A stretch of 64,000 nucleotides of DNA, taken from positions 2,257,635 to 2,321,634 of the forward strand of contig NW_022985440.1 of the NCBI RefSeq assembly GCF_010093595.1, written 5' to 3'. Below are positions 1 through 12,122 of the stretch, piece by piece. The DNA is from Mytilinidion resinicola (lineage: Eukaryota > Ascomycota > Dothideomycetes > Mytilinidiales > Mytilinidiaceae). Within the stretch, counting starts at the first letter, position 1, and every line of letters begins with the position of its first letter. The notes beneath the pieces were generated by a model. The model searched no databases. It was not told the DNA's origin and saw only the letters and a list, made by a program, of their open reading frames with translations. Position numbers and translations under genes: made by a program.

Positions 1-1048
1 GCCTTCGGGCCCCCGAAATAAGACAGAGTTCACATCAATTTTCAACCTGAGTTGCAGCGGGAGTGTCCCGCTTTCGAACTAGTTAAGACACCGCTTATAG
101 TAGACCGCTCGTCCGGCGTCTCCTGCTTTCATGAAGGCCTTGGCGAGGCGAGATCCTTGCTCTTCCTTTGTCTCGCTGGAGCTGAGGTCCCATTTGTCTC
201 AATTCATTCGCTAATCAGCTATGCGTCCTCTTGGTGACATGATTCCTACCGTGATGTACCAGTCAATAACGAGCACTAGGAAGGGAATGCCCTCGCCGTA
301 GCACCGCGCACACAAGGCCATCTTGTCTAGAATGATTAGCGTCTGGTACGTGAGCCCCAAAGCAGGCTTGGAATAACTCACTGTGTGTAGGCCGTGTCCC
401 GACTTGATCTGCGTGCTGTCGTAGATCGATGTAAAGTCTTAGAGCAGCCACCGGGGCAGGTCCAATTAGGAGACCCGAACGAGAATTTTGGCAACGTATT
501 GCCACCGTCTGAGGGCCCTCAGCTAATTTAACAACTCTGCAAAGGTGACGGTCCAGCGACTTGATTCGAAGCCTGCTGGCGTTGAGCAGGATACCTGCTC
601 TAATTTAGGGCATGTCCAGATAATCTCTTGACCACATCATGCCAACGTCAGGAGCGCCTCAACTAATTTCCTGAGCGTGCAATTGTGACGATTATATTCA
701 CTGATTTCGCGTCCCTAGAATTTCCATCAGCTCCGAGAGCCCAAATCGAGCCGTGGTTTCTAGGTAAATTCTCACCCTGTAAACTCATTGAAGGACCTCA
801 GACGGCGCCAACAAGCGGTCAAAATAAACACGCACCGGGCCCAAATCAGGCGACCTGGATCCCGCGACCCAGAACTGTGGCTCATTTAGGCGTTCTCGAC
901 CAACGGTCAAGCGGCTGAGGTGCGGAGTCACAGCTGCACAGCCACAGCCACACCTAACCATCACCGTGCCAATTATGAAGATTGAGTCAGAGCGACATAA
1001 GGCTGCCTGAATAATTATTACAATCCTTTTCTCTCTTAATCCTCCAAA
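1..1048. other. No gene recognised (left edge)
   Basis: Only short ORFs with no recognisable motifs occur here. The last 100 bases are the likely promoter and leader of the NADAR gene that starts at 1049. Confidence 0.5.
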
Positions 1049-1809
1049 ATGCGAAAGTCGAAAGGCAAAGGCAAAGCCACCGCTACAAGTTCCACCACAT
1101 CTTCCGCATCTCCAGATGCAGAGAGCACCGGCGCGATCTTCTTCTGGCACGAATACGGCCACGCTTATGGCTTCCTATCGCAGTGGTACGAGAGCGAATG
1201 GGAGCATGAGGGCGCGTCGTATAGCTCGGCGGAGATGTGGATGATGGTGTCGAAAGCGCGGTTGTTTGGGGACGAGGTGGGTGACGCTTCAGTTGCATAA
1301 TGTCGCGTGAAGCTATAGAGTGGTTGCTGACATGGCGGTTTCCATGCAGGATGTGGCGCAGCGAATGCTGATAGAGACCGATCCGAAAACACATAAGGTT
1401 CTAGGGCGACAGGTGACAGATTTTGACCCGAAAGTGTGGGATGACAGTGAGTTGATCAGGACGCTTGATGAGAGTTTTGTTGACATTTGTAGACAAACTG
1501 CGGATTGTGGAGGAAGGCAACTGGCACAAGTTCACCAAGAGTAAGCAGGCGGTGGAGCTGCAGAAGTTGTTATTAGCGACTGGGGATCGGGAACTCGTTG
1601 AGGTGCGTAGTTGCATATGTTAGAACTGTTAGAAGATGCTGACGATCTTGCAGGCCTCGCCGTTCGATAAGATATGGGGCGTCGGCTTTGCAGAGAAGGG
1701 AGCGGAGCGGAATCGTCACAAATGGGGCCAAAACCTGCTCGGAAAGGCCCTGATGACGGTCCGAGAGAGGCTTCGAGAGCACGCAAAGGCTGCTAGTACT
1801 ACCGAGTAG
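1049..1809 (+). CDS. NADAR-domain protein (YbiA-like, DUF1768)
   Basis: Four exons read through by eye: 1049-1276, 1350-1446, 1493-1602 and 1654-1809, giving 196 residues. Introns are 73, 46 and 51 nt with GT/AG ends. After a short Ser/Thr/Lys-rich start, the whole NADAR fold is visible in order: YGFLSQWY, then SAEMWMM, then VLGRQVTDFDPKVW, then an ATGDRELVEAS stretch, and IWGVGF near the end. NADAR proteins are known as N-glycosidases. Bacterial YbiA acts on riboflavin-pathway intermediates, and others remove ADP-ribose from guanine. The fungal role is unsettled. Length and motif order fit an intact single-domain cytosolic or nuclear enzyme. The start is the only ATG before the domain in frame. 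Family assignment is firm; the substrate is not known. Confidence 0.88.
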
Positions 1810-2484
1810 GCTGCGTGAGGTGGACTTGAGGTTGTGTCCGCTTACGCCCAATCAAAGGCTCGCAAAACGAATCCCTTGCGACTGTTGGGGGTGCATCGCA
1901 ATGGTATTTCTATTGCCAGAGCGGTAGGCGTTACTAGCAGGTATATGACTGTAGGATGTAGCATGGCAGGATACGGTCCAGTTTGAAAGAAGCAGAGCGA
2001 TACACCCAGAATCAGAGAGCTGGGAAATAGCTCATCTTACGACCGTTGGGAGGGCTCTGCAGTGGTATCTCTGTTGTCAAAGCGTCGTTATATACCATCC
2101 AAATGGAATCAGCTTCGAGAAGGATAATCAGGCTTTAGCATCACCTTGAGACCTCATCAAAGCGCCGCCTTGGCATGGCTGACGAATAGTCGCCGCGATT
2201 AGAATAGGGGATGTGGTGTTTTGAGGCGGACAAGCGCTAGAGGTCCAATACCTCGGAGCTGGAGCCGCAAACTAGAAGCTTGAGACGTGGAGAAAAAGTG
2301 GGTCGCGGATGACCGACCGCCTCTCTCCACATCACACCGCGATCCTCGAACCACCAGCACCCGATACCACGCCCGCAAAACTGGCCCTCTGATGCAGCTG
2401 GGCGCTTCCTCGCCGCCCCTTGAGCCTTTGATATTGCGACAGCGCCGCACACCTTAACTGCTCCGAGTTCCGAGACCCGCCGCC
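1810..2484. other. Intergenic region, no gene seen
   Basis: Between the NADAR gene and the transcription factor. The short ORFs lack motifs. It probably holds the 3' end of the first gene and the promoter and leader of the second. Confidence 0.5.
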
Positions 2485-4773
2485 ATGTCGACTATGATCA
2501 CGTTTGCCGCCAAGTCAGTAAAATCTCTCATGTCGCGACAAAAGGCTCATTAGCATCACAGCAACGAGTTCTTCCGGAAGCGGAAGAGAGGTATGGTCAT
2601 CTCGAGCCATACCAGCCATATTCATTCATTAACTTGATGCAGTTCATCGGGCATGTGAAGCTTGCAAGAAGCGCAGAGTAAGATAATCCGAGTTTGTCGC
2701 GGGCAGCGCCCTAACAAAACAAATAGAAGCGCTGCAGCCATACATTTGATGATGATGTAACTCTTGACACCACTACCGAGAGTCCTCCTGATGGTCGGCC
2801 CCCAACAACTGACCCTGGAACCTCGCGGACGGACCACTCCGGCCATTCTGGAGATATTCCATCGCATTTCAACGAACTCACTCCTGATTCAGGGAACGAG
2901 CAACGACACAGCCCCCAAATCCCACTAGAGAATGTCAGACCCGCGACGCCACCAAGTTTTGTAGGCTATCTCAATCCAGAGGCCGTTCTTCGGGAAGAGA
3001 TCCACGCCCGTGGACAACCTCCCGCTGCGCATTGCGTTCCACTGGGACAGTGGGTCCAAGGTCGAGAGAACGAACGAGAACCTGAATTTGGAAGTCGACC
3101 TGGCCCACCTGACACGCCGATCAATGACACCAGTCTCCCGTCATCCAAGTCAGTGGTAATTCAAGCAGCATTGCAAAACTATCTAGATGCCATCGGAGTA
3201 TCCATCGTACCAAATCGAGAAAATCAGCAAGCTTTACTCCGTATTTATTTCACCTACGTGCAGCCTCTTTTGCCGATATTGGACGAGAAACTCTTTCTAG
3301 CAAGATACGCCAACGACACCGAGTCACGAACGTTGCTCCAAGCCATCTTCATTGTAGCGTCCAAGCATGTCGAAGCCCGACCACATCTAATTCTGTCCGA
3401 TGATCCACGTCTTCTCAACCCTAGAGAGTTCTCCCAGAGGCTTTACACGTCCGTCGTCACTTCGATAGAGGCGAAACTGGAGACCAATCGTATCGTGCTT
3501 GTCCAGGTGTTAGCCCTGATTTCATTACACTGCGAAGGACCTGACGGAGCCGAGGAATCCTCCATGCATTTAGCCCAGGCGATTCATCATGCACACACCT
3601 TTGGCCTCCATTTTGGCCGTCAGTGGAAGCATACAAGAGACGAGCACTCCGACAGCCATAACGATATCTTTTGGTGTCTTTGGAGTCTCGACAAAATCAA
3701 CGCTTGCATCAACGGAAGGCCTTTGATTATGAATGATGCCGACAACGGCCTCACTAAGATTCCAACTGAGATGGACAAGGAGAAACGCCAAAGCCCTTTT
3801 GGAGTTTGGCTCCAGATATCTAAGATGTTGGACAAAGTCATTGACTTTTATCGTCCTGGTGTAGACCCTGCGGTGACCGGATGGGAAGACGACGACTTCT
3901 TAGGTTTCGAGGAGTTGGTTGGTGATGGAGAGGATAGACTTGAAGGTCCGATGATAAGTATGTGCTTGGTTCTAAATACGTGTCACGTGGCTGACTTCGC
4001 TAGCTCTGTTGTCCCTATTCCACCACTCGATGGCGATGGCTTCTCATAAATCGCTCTCGATCAACGACCCGGTTAGAGCAACAGGCTCGAACGTTCGGCA
4101 GAGCCTATCAGCGACTCGCGTGATATCAATTCTGACCAGCGAGCCTCCTGAATCTCTGCCACCTTTACCAATAGTACCATACGCTCTGTCTCTAGCGATG
4201 AGCGTAGTCTATCGACATTGGCGACAGCGGCGGCTTAAGATGCATCGAAATCGTGCGAAGGAAGAACTCAAGCAATGTGTCAAGATCTTGAACCGCCTCC
4301 GAACAGCGTGGTGGTCCGCAGGCGCCATGGCTGACCTAGGCATGGCAGCCTTGAGTAATGACGAGCGAAATAGCAGCAGGCCTAGATCCATACAGCCGTC
4401 GACTGGATCAGCGCAGAAGAGCAATGCCACCTCCGCAAATCCCGCAAGCTCGGCATCAAATCAGCAGCAAACGCACTCGAACCATTCAGTTGACTCACGC
4501 CTCAACAACTCAGCGCCGACTCCTTTGATGAATTACAACATGAACACTCCAGTTCAGATGCCTGGCCAGCATCCTATCAGCAGCGAGCGTGCGGAACAAT
4601 TCCCAATGAATGATTTCGACTTTACCGACTCCTCCCCCGACTGGCTGAACTTTGATACTGCTTTCGAAAACTTTGATACCCTACTAGGCAGTTCAGGCGC
4701 TGATCTTTCAAACGAGCTCTTCAAGCCGTTCAATTACGAAGGGTTTGATTTCCTGGACTCAACGACTTCGTGA
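2485..4773 (+). CDS. Fungal transcription factor with partial zinc cluster and fungal_trans domain
   Basis: Five exons: 2485-2513, 2562-2590, 2643-2677, 2727-3957 and 4004-4773, giving 697 residues. Three introns lie inside the first 31 codons. Splicing restores a basic run followed by HRACEACKKRRKRC, which is the C-x2-C-x6-C first half of a Zn2Cys6 cluster. The usual second C-x2-C half is not seen; an acidic, Ser/Pro-rich stretch follows. A middle segment (about residues 130-400) has the fungal_trans look, with IYFTYVQPLLPILDE and a later FWCLWSLDK motif. The C-terminus is Asn/Gln/Ser-rich and ends in an acidic-aromatic activation-like region (DWLNFDTAFENFDTLL). It most likely binds DNA in the nucleus. 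It recalls cutinase/fatty-acid regulator-type factors, but I cannot assign an ortholog. The first exons are inferred from splice signals and the conserved Cys motif. Confidence 0.85.
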
Positions 4774-5312
4774 TTTGGGGCCAACTTTGTTTCACTATTG
4801 ATGTACATATATTGGGCCGGGCCGTTATAGTTCACAGGATTCAGATTGACTTTCTACATTACTGCAAAACCTGAGAAGGGCATCGGAAAAGTCCCAGCGA
4901 CTGCAGAATGCCAAAATGAATCGAGCAGCGGAACGTATTCTTTGTATACACAGGCGAGCTTGGCCAATGTTCAAAATAACTGATGGCATCCATAATAGAG
5001 ATACCTCACTAGCCACTTTCTTCGACTAATGTGATGAAAGCAATGGAATATATGAAGCTGACGATGAGGTTGAAAGAAAGAGTCCAGGCCCACATGCCGA
5101 TCACCCGCTGCCGCCGTACACAAAACTTGGCACTTGGCAGGCACCTCGCTAGTACACTAGGGCGATGACGCTCCACCTCATCAAATCTGGGAGTCTTCTG
5201 ACCTCTAAGCATTACCATAGCCACTATGCCTTCGCCGCTCCGTTATAATTAAATAACATTCACCCATATTCTTGCCTTTGCGCCCACAGCCCACGCTCAT
5301 TCCCTCGCAACA
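4774..5312. other. Intergenic region, no gene seen
   Basis: 3' region of the transcription factor and promoter of the membrane protein gene. The ORFs are short and on the opposite strand, with no motifs. Confidence 0.5.
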
Positions 5313-6758
5313 ATGGAGAAAGACTCCCCGCCAGCAGTCGACGGCGACACGTCCCGACCGACACCCATCACGCGCAGAAGCCAGTCATACCGAGCAGATG
5401 GCTCAATGCCTCATCCTGAACACCCCCGACGCAGCCAGACCTCCTCCTCAGGCGATCAAACTCGGCGAAGGACGCAACGAAACAAAGCCTTCCACTCTTC
5501 ACACATTCCACTTCAATCCCACTCATCCCTCGACCTCGATACCACTCGTGTCAACGGACCGCTATCTTTCCTAAACCCAACAAGCGCAAACTTCAACCCT
5601 AACTCCAAGTTCGGGAAACACGTCGAGCCCCATTCCACGCACATCCGAGAAGATGAAGAGTCTGAAGCACACGAGAAGTCTTCAGAGGATACCCAGCCAG
5701 CCTCCAGCGTTGCCTACAAGTGGACTTCGCGCAACAACCGCAAAGGGCGACATACTCTCCTTGTCAACCCTGCATACGCCAAATCTAGCGCGAAATACAC
5801 CACACCAGCTCCTACCGCCTCCCTTCGTGGCATTGCTCAAGGCATACTTCGCATGGTCACCACATACCCCATCTGGGACATATCTTACGACGTGGCGGTC
5901 CTCTTCACACTCGGTAGTGTGGTATGGGTTATAAACGCGTTCTTCGTCTTCCTCCCACTCATAAAACCCTCCACGGAATTCAAAAACGAGGAATTGACCG
6001 GCGGCGGCATCACCGCCTTCATCGGCGCTACAATCTTCGAAATCGGCTCAATACTACTCCTATTCGAAAGCATCAATGAATCCCGCACTGGCTGCTTCGG
6101 CTGGGCCGTTTCTCAAGCTCTGGAGGACCATACCTTACAGTTCCACCCCTCGGGCCAAACATGTGTGCATCACCACAGGAACAAACGGAGTTTAGGGGGC
6201 ACTGCCTCCAGCTCCCACGACAGTATTGCCGAGTCCGACAAGACATGGACATGGTGGCCTTCCACCCATGATCTCCTGACACACCACCTCCACAGCCTCG
6301 GCTTTTTGGCTTCCTTCACCCAATTCCTCGCCGCATCCGTCTTCTGGATCTCTGGCTTTACCGCGCTCCCTGGTGTCCTAAACCACCTCTCCACCGGCCT
6401 CGAAGCTGGCATCTACTGGACACCGCAAGTGCTTGGCGGCACCGGCTTCGTACTCTCGGGCTTGCTCTTCATGATCGAGACCCAGTCGAAATGGTACAAG
6501 CCCGCTCTCGGTACGCTGGGGTGGCACATTGGATTCTGGAATACCATCGGTGGACTCGGGTTCACGCTTTGTCCCGCTTTTGGATATGATACGCACAGTT
6601 GGGCGCAGTACCAGGCGAGCTGTAGCACGTTTTGGGGTAGCTGGGCCTTCTTGATAGGTAGTGCGATTCAGTGGTATGAGAGCTTGGGCAAGTGGCCGGT
6701 GGAGGTGGATAAAAATATCGGAGTGGGGGTTGAAACAAAAGACGATTCAGGATCGTGA
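5313..6758 (+). CDS. Fungal integral membrane protein, six predicted helices
   Basis: Single-exon gene of 481 residues. The first 180 residues are polar, Ser/Pro/Arg-rich and probably cytosolic and disordered. Hydrophobic helices can be seen at about residues 193-217, 232-252, 326-350, 366-388, 403-424 and 436-455. A His/Ser-rich loop (about 278-325) separates helices 2 and 3. The core has many Trp and Gly residues (for example YPIWDISYDVAVLF and a WHIGFWNTIGGLGF stretch), a style seen in a conserved but uncharacterised family of ascomycete integral membrane proteins. No transport or enzyme signature is visible, so function is unknown. The start is the first in-frame ATG; a longer overlapping ORF in another frame looks like a shadow. 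Confidence 0.75.
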   Translation: MEKDSPPAVDGDTSRPTPITRRSQSYRADGSMPHPEHPRRSQTSSSGDQTRRRTQRNKAFHSSHIPLQSHSSLDLDTTRVNGPLSFLNPTSANFNPNSKFGKHVEPHSTHIREDEESEAHEKSSEDTQPASSVAYKWTSRNNRKGRHTLLVNPAYAKSSAKYTTPAPTASLRGIAQGILRMVTTYPIWDISYDVAVLFTLGSVVWVINAFFVFLPLIKPSTEFKNEELTGGGITAFIGATIFEIGSILLLFESINESRTGCFGWAVSQALEDHTLQFHPSGQTCVHHHRNKRSLGGTASSSHDSIAESDKTWTWWPSTHDLLTHHLHSLGFLASFTQFLAASVFWISGFTALPGVLNHLSTGLEAGIYWTPQVLGGTGFVLSGLLFMIETQSKWYKPALGTLGWHIGFWNTIGGLGFTLCPAFGYDTHSWAQYQASCSTFWGSWAFLIGSAIQWYESLGKWPVEVDKNIGVGVETKDDSGS

Positions 6759-7141
6759 TGGTACGAGTACCTCAAATAAGTTCAAGATTTGGTAATGTAC
6801 GTGTATGTAGGTTCTAATTTACAAACCTGTAACATGTCTGCTTTATTTCACTGCTATCATTCTCTGGGAGAGCAAGGAACTAAGACGTCTAAACCAAGAA
6901 GCTTCAGCAATGGTCCTGACACCCTGCTGACACCGTCTGGGGTAGCTCAAAGGTGCCAAAATCTGGAACGCGAATATCCATTCCGAAGCGCGTGAACTAG
7001 ACGCCCGTCCATTCATTGACAGTTTACTGGCAGCTTCCCATGGCGCTTGTATCTCCGTCTCCGCCTGGCTTGCCTTCTTCATCTCCTCCTCGCCTTAATC
7101 CGTTTTCTCCATCCCTCTCCTGCACCACCCTAGTGGCGACA

Positions 7142-7425
7142 TAACGAAAAAAATAAAATCATATTCAGAGAGCAAAAGACCACCCTCCTTGGGGGAGGAT
7201 GTAGAAACTCCGGGCGTTTACTCCGTCCGCGACGATGGGCTTATGTTTCCACGCTGCGCGGCCTTTCGGGTGATTCTTCGGGAAACTGCCATAATGTCGA
7301 TTCCTGACAAGGGCTGGATTCGAACTCACAGCCCCTGTAGGTTGTTGGGGTACGACGTCCCGGAAGGGGACGCTGACTACTTTGCGCAGGGCTATTGCCA
7401 CTGCGCCCGACCGGCCTGCTGCTCG
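7142..7425 (-). mobile_element. Candidate tRNA-derived SINE-like element
   Basis: Read on the minus strand, the head (about 7420-7310) has an A-box-like GGGCGCAGTGG and a B-box-like GAGTTCGAATCC, as in RNA polymerase III promoters of tRNA-derived elements. The spacing is long, and the T-stem and acceptor stem do not pair properly, so it is not a working tRNA. A tRNA-unrelated body of about 150 bases follows and ends in a T-rich tail at 7143-7165. This layout fits a fungal SINE, but only one copy is visible and I found no clear target-site duplication. It could also be a decayed tRNA. Confidence 0.35.
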
Positions 7426-7489
7426 AATTAGTTGGGGGATTGCAGAATTGGCCAAAATATATAGGCTTGTTCTGGGGAGGGATTCACGG

Positions 7490-7800
7490 AACGCCAACTC
7501 ATCTCATCTCATCTCTTCCATCTCACGTCTGCCATTTCACCTCTTCTATCTCACGTCTTCCATCTCAAGTCCACAGGTCTTCTATCTCACCTCTTTCCTT
7601 TAGATGGAACACCAAAGCCTATCGTCTCAGAGGTTGCGGCGAAAGGTCCGCCAACTCCCAGAGAACCCGCTCGCGAATCCGCTCGAGTTCATTGCATTGG
7701 ATCTGTGATGCCGTGTCATTTCTAAGCCGACGCTCACCGCCGTCTCACTTCACGTGAGGAGGATATCATCTCACTTCATCTCGCTTCACTTGTTCGGTCG
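7490..7800 (+). repeat. Pyrimidine-rich ATCTCA-type degenerate repeat tract
   Basis: Many loosely spaced copies of TCTCAC/ATCTCATC and TCACGTCTTCC occur here, mainly at 7498-7600 and 7738-7810. The tract is C/T-rich on the + strand. It may be a leader-type pyrimidine tract for the small ORF that follows, or decayed simple repeats. Confidence 0.5.
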
Positions 7801-8011
7801 GATCTCACCTTTGCCCAGCTCCTGGCCTTGTAGCTCTACCGCCCCGTTGACCTCCTGTACATCTACAACCTCCTCCACCTCGACCGTATCAACCCGCACA
7901 CAATCCAGCTAGCTGCTCGGTCTAGCCCTCACACCTTTGCATCCACGGCTCACTTTGACTGGGCCTTGTCTAACGCACGTCGGTACGACTCTCCACCACA
8001 GACTTTTCAAT

Positions 8012-8314
8012 ATGACCTCCCAGACACCTCCCGCGACCAACGATCAGCAGCAGTATGAGCAGGGAGCAGAGTTGAGTGACGACGACAACGTCCTGACAGA
8101 ACAGCAACGTCAAGCCGGAGCTGTTCGCCGCGCTGCAGCTGCTTGCCGCGCCCAGGATGAAGCCAGGATCCGCGCCGAAGATGAGGCCAGGACTCGACGT
8201 GCACGGGATGAAGCCGCCGCTGCCGACCTCGCCAGACGTTGGGCATATCCCCAGATCTCAGCGGTGGCGTCGCGCCCTCCACTCCCACGAGTGGTCGGCG
8301 GATTGAACGTCTGA
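8012..8314 (+). CDS. Uncertain small ORF, Ala/Arg/Glu-rich helical
   Basis: An ORF of 100 residues starting MTSQTPPATNDQQQ, after the pyrimidine-rich tract. Its middle (about residues 30-80) is Ala/Arg/Asp/Glu-rich and likely helical or coiled-coil (QDEARIRAEDEARTRRARDE). It ends abruptly and no domain is recognised. It could be the truncated start of a larger gene or transposon gag-like protein, or chance coding. I lean to a remnant. Confidence 0.25.
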   Translation: MTSQTPPATNDQQQYEQGAELSDDDNVLTEQQRQAGAVRRAAAACRAQDEARIRAEDEARTRRARDEAAAADLARRWAYPQISAVASRPPLPRVVGGLNV

Positions 8315-11300
8315 GCCGTGCCACTAAGCCCCCGACTGGTCCCAAGCGACACCAGCGCACGTAAGCAATCCGACTCCGTATCCGATGGAGCGGCCCAGTC
8401 CGAAGTCAACGCGTCGCACCAACCCTCCGGGAGACATCAGACCCAACGCAGGGAATTCGGGACTCGTAGTTAGAAATCCTGATGCGACCGCCGTTCTTGG
8501 CCCCTTCAATCGTCAAGCATAGCTCCATGTGCTTATTCGCACCGCCAAAATTAGCTGCATGGCGAATATGCAGGTCTCTCGGGAGGTAGCCGCAGATATT
8601 CTCAAGGACCATGGGATTCATCCGGACGGTCTCACTAGTTAGGCCAGTTACCATCACGCCTATTTCGAAGAGCGGCTGGTCAAGAACGCCACATCTTAGC
8701 AAGGGAAGATATTGTCGCTGATGTAGCAAACCGAGGAGAGCCTTTGCCCATTGTACCAGCCCTATCTTAGCATCCCACGCGTTCAAGGCAGCCCAATTCC
8801 TACACAAATGCCTACTCCTTCTCCACCACGTTCTCGGCATTATTTCAACCGCTCTTGCGTCGAGTTATGGGCCATTGAGGCCTCTCTTCTTCTGTCTCTT
8901 TAAGTCCACTATTCTTGACGGAATGTGTTGCGAGCAAACGATAGGAAAGCGCTGGTCCTAGTGGTTTTCTTCTTTGCTTCTCCCATAACTTCTCGCTTGC
9001 ATGGCGCTTGCTCTCCAATAAATACCCAATAGAATTAATAAAGTACAAGTCTGCGAATCTGACCCATGTAATGACATTTGAGAAGAACGAGAACTTCTTT
9101 CCAGTCACGCTCGTTGCATTCTTGTAGACGTAAGGTTAGATATAGTGCTAGGTCATAAGTTTGGACACGCGGAAATCTCACTGCTCAGGCTCGTTTCTTG
9201 TTCACTCGACACCACTATGAGGAGTGGCCCCGCCAGCAGGTGTTTAGCTGATTAAAAGGTAGCCTAATTTCCACTGCATCAAACTTCACGATGCGGGTGA
9301 GTAGACATTTCGAGCCTCTTCAATGCTAGCAGGTAGTCCGTATGTGAGGGTCCACGGAGTGGGCGAGAGTGAGGTGCGTCGGCAGACTGCAGAAGGGAGA
9401 TAGTCACCACACTACTGCTATCCCCAACCTCAAGACTCAAGTCACGTGTACACCATACCCAGACAGGAAACGACCCGTCCTCCGACTCTCCTACTGCCAC
9501 CAACGGCCATACCGGAATTGAGAGCACTACGGTCTTCGCTGATAGAGCTTTACTCACATATTAATCTTCCCCTTAATCTATCAGTACTCCACCTTCATCT
9601 ATCCAATATCGCTGCTGCCTGCGCCTCACACCCATCAACCTCGTGAACCGCTGTACACCCTCAACAAACCACAGCCACCCATCCATTCCCGCCTGAACCC
9701 CTCCCCACCCTGTTCAATATCTCGACGTCCGGATATCACACTATATTCGGCTAACCCCCCGACACCCTTTCCACCCACCGACCAGGCTTCCCAACCTTCA
9801 CCCCCAGCGCAGTGGCCAGAAGAGATAGATCACCACGCACACCCATCATCGCATCGGCGGCACTGCCCCAATGGATGCATGTGCCGCATGGGTAATGCGT
9901 AAGTGGCTGTAGATCCAATATTCCTCAACGACGACGGATAGGAGAACGTTGCATCGGTCGCATCGTTATTAACCTAGATCGCACTCTATGGGAGTGTTTG
10001 TTAGAGGTGGCCTGATGGAATGTGGGAGAGAAAGAGGGAGCGAGGGAGATGGTGGGGAAGCTAACGGTCGTAAATTACGGATGGTATTAGAGGGGTTTCA
10101 GCAAATATGCGGGACAGCTCATCCCGGGCCGTGCTGTCCCGGCCTAACCAGGGCGGCGTAATTTTCCTCGAGAAAAAGTGAAGCTTTCACGCCTCAAGGC
10201 ACGAGGGAAGGGAGCAAATGGGCCCATGTCACAGCAGGACAGCGTCGTGTCTTGGCTCTTCTCTCCATCTCATCATCCACCAGGCAGCCGGCCAGATTCC
10301 CGGTATGCCTCCCTCCCCCAAAATCCCAAAAGTCCACAAAAGCCGCAGCGGAGCACTAACCGGTTGGCCGCCCCAGTGACCGGTCCCCAGAAAATAAAAC
10401 CCCTCAACACCAACCACCCAAAAAGCAAGTTTCCACCACCTGGGCTTCTCCAGCATTCGCCCAGGCCCCGTCAAGTCAGAGGCAAGTGAGACGGGCGGGT
10501 AAGCGAAGCGAAAGCTGCACTCTGCAAGTGAGCGTGTGGAGAACGAATGGAATCGGGCTGCGCTGCGTTGCGCTGACTTGCTTCCGGTCAGCCTGCAGCC
10601 CGCATCGTTCGCCTGCACTTCCTACCTAAGAGGTCCGGGGTCATCTGACCATTCCAAGTACGCCTCACTTACCGGAGTCGCGAAAAAAAAAAAGCAAACT
10701 TGGAAAAGCGTGTGTGGTTGCGACGGGCCCGGCTGCGGTGACTGGTTGTTTTGGGTTTGCGTTTGCTTTTGGGCGAATGAGGGCTTTGGATAGGCTGCGT
10801 GCGTCTTGAGATCCATGGGTGTCGAGTGAGCATTAGGCTGAATCCACGTTTAGACCTCCAAGCTCGCTTGTGTGGGTGCTTGTGGATTGGGAAAGGCTTC
10901 ATGTATATGGGTATCAAAGTCAACAATCGCAATTTCCATTTTTACGATCCCAGTGTAGACACGACTGGTAGCCACGCGCTTCGCGGGGGTCGCTAACCAG
11001 AAAGTCAATCGTGGGAAAAGAGGATCCGAGTGCAATCTCGCCGACTTTCATGGGTAGTTCGGAAATAGCTTCTATAGCGCGAGGAGACGACTCCGAAAGC
11101 GGCCTCCGACCGTCTGGGAGGCCTGGGTGGGATATTCAGAGGTTCGTATCCATGGCGGATCCCGGTGGACCATCATCACGAAGGATCCGTTACGAGAATC
11201 CGTGGGTTGGGACGTCGGCAGCAGCATCACAATACTCGCGCATGACTAGAGTTCAGATTTTTGTGTGCTTGCGCGACACGACCGCAGCCGAGTCACAACG

Positions 11301-12122
11301 TATGTGTTTTGATTCATATCTTCAAGCATCTCGCTCCTCGCTTCTGGCTCTTGCGAGCCAGCATATAGCGTACAGACAAAAACGTAGTAGTGAGCCCAAC
11401 AAGATGGCTCTGGTATCGAGATCTTTCAAAGAAGTAAAGGAAAGAAGGGGCCGTCGTCATGACGACATGAATGAACGTGAATCAATCTCCACTGCGGAAC
11501 CTCCCATGCTCGCCGTGGTGGATGGACCATTAAGTAGGCAATACTCTTCAACTCCATGTAAATGCGAATAGGACCACAAGCTTTGCTCCCCCCCCGTTGT
11601 GGCCACAACCCGACCAGGTAACAACTCCGTGAAGTAAGGAACGAGAAAACACCACCGCCATCTAGGCATTTGCGCGCTGTTGAACTTGCTGACAACCTCC
11701 CAATGTAAATAAGAAAACCGGTAATAAGACAACCATCCGGGATGAACAACGCTGAGACCGGAAACGTTTTCTAATCGTTCATCAGAGCTATCCTCCATCC
11801 AGGACAAAGGTAATAATGTCTCCTCCAAAGATACTAGGTGGAATCCGGGTATGTTCCGGAAGCATCGTTCTCTCTCGCTCGGCAGATTCCGGATGCGCCG
11901 ATAGGTCTAAGTTTTCGCAACGCCGGAACACTCGATTCGGATAAATAAAGGACCACACCAACACCGCTGCAGAAAAGGGACAACAACCACACACGCTTTC
12001 ATCTCTTCATGACTTTTGTGAACAAGAAAAACAAATGGGGGCTATATAAACACATCGTGGCAAGAAGCGTATTTCATCGATTAGGAACGGTCCGTACAGT
12101 GTGGCCAAGCCAGGCAGTCCGG
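8315..12122. other. Gene-poor region with no convincing gene
   Basis: About 3.8 kb. A minus-strand ORF at 8406-8840 contains a protein-like stretch (MVLENICGYLPRDLHIRHAA) but no known motif. Short A/C-rich tracts and a run of eleven A at 10680-10692 occur. The right part is probably the 3' region of the protein kinase. Confidence 0.4.

Noticed and set aside
7310..7420. Functional tRNA on the minus strand
   Set aside because: A- and B-box-like words exist, but T-stem and acceptor stem do not pair; listed instead as a SINE-like candidate.
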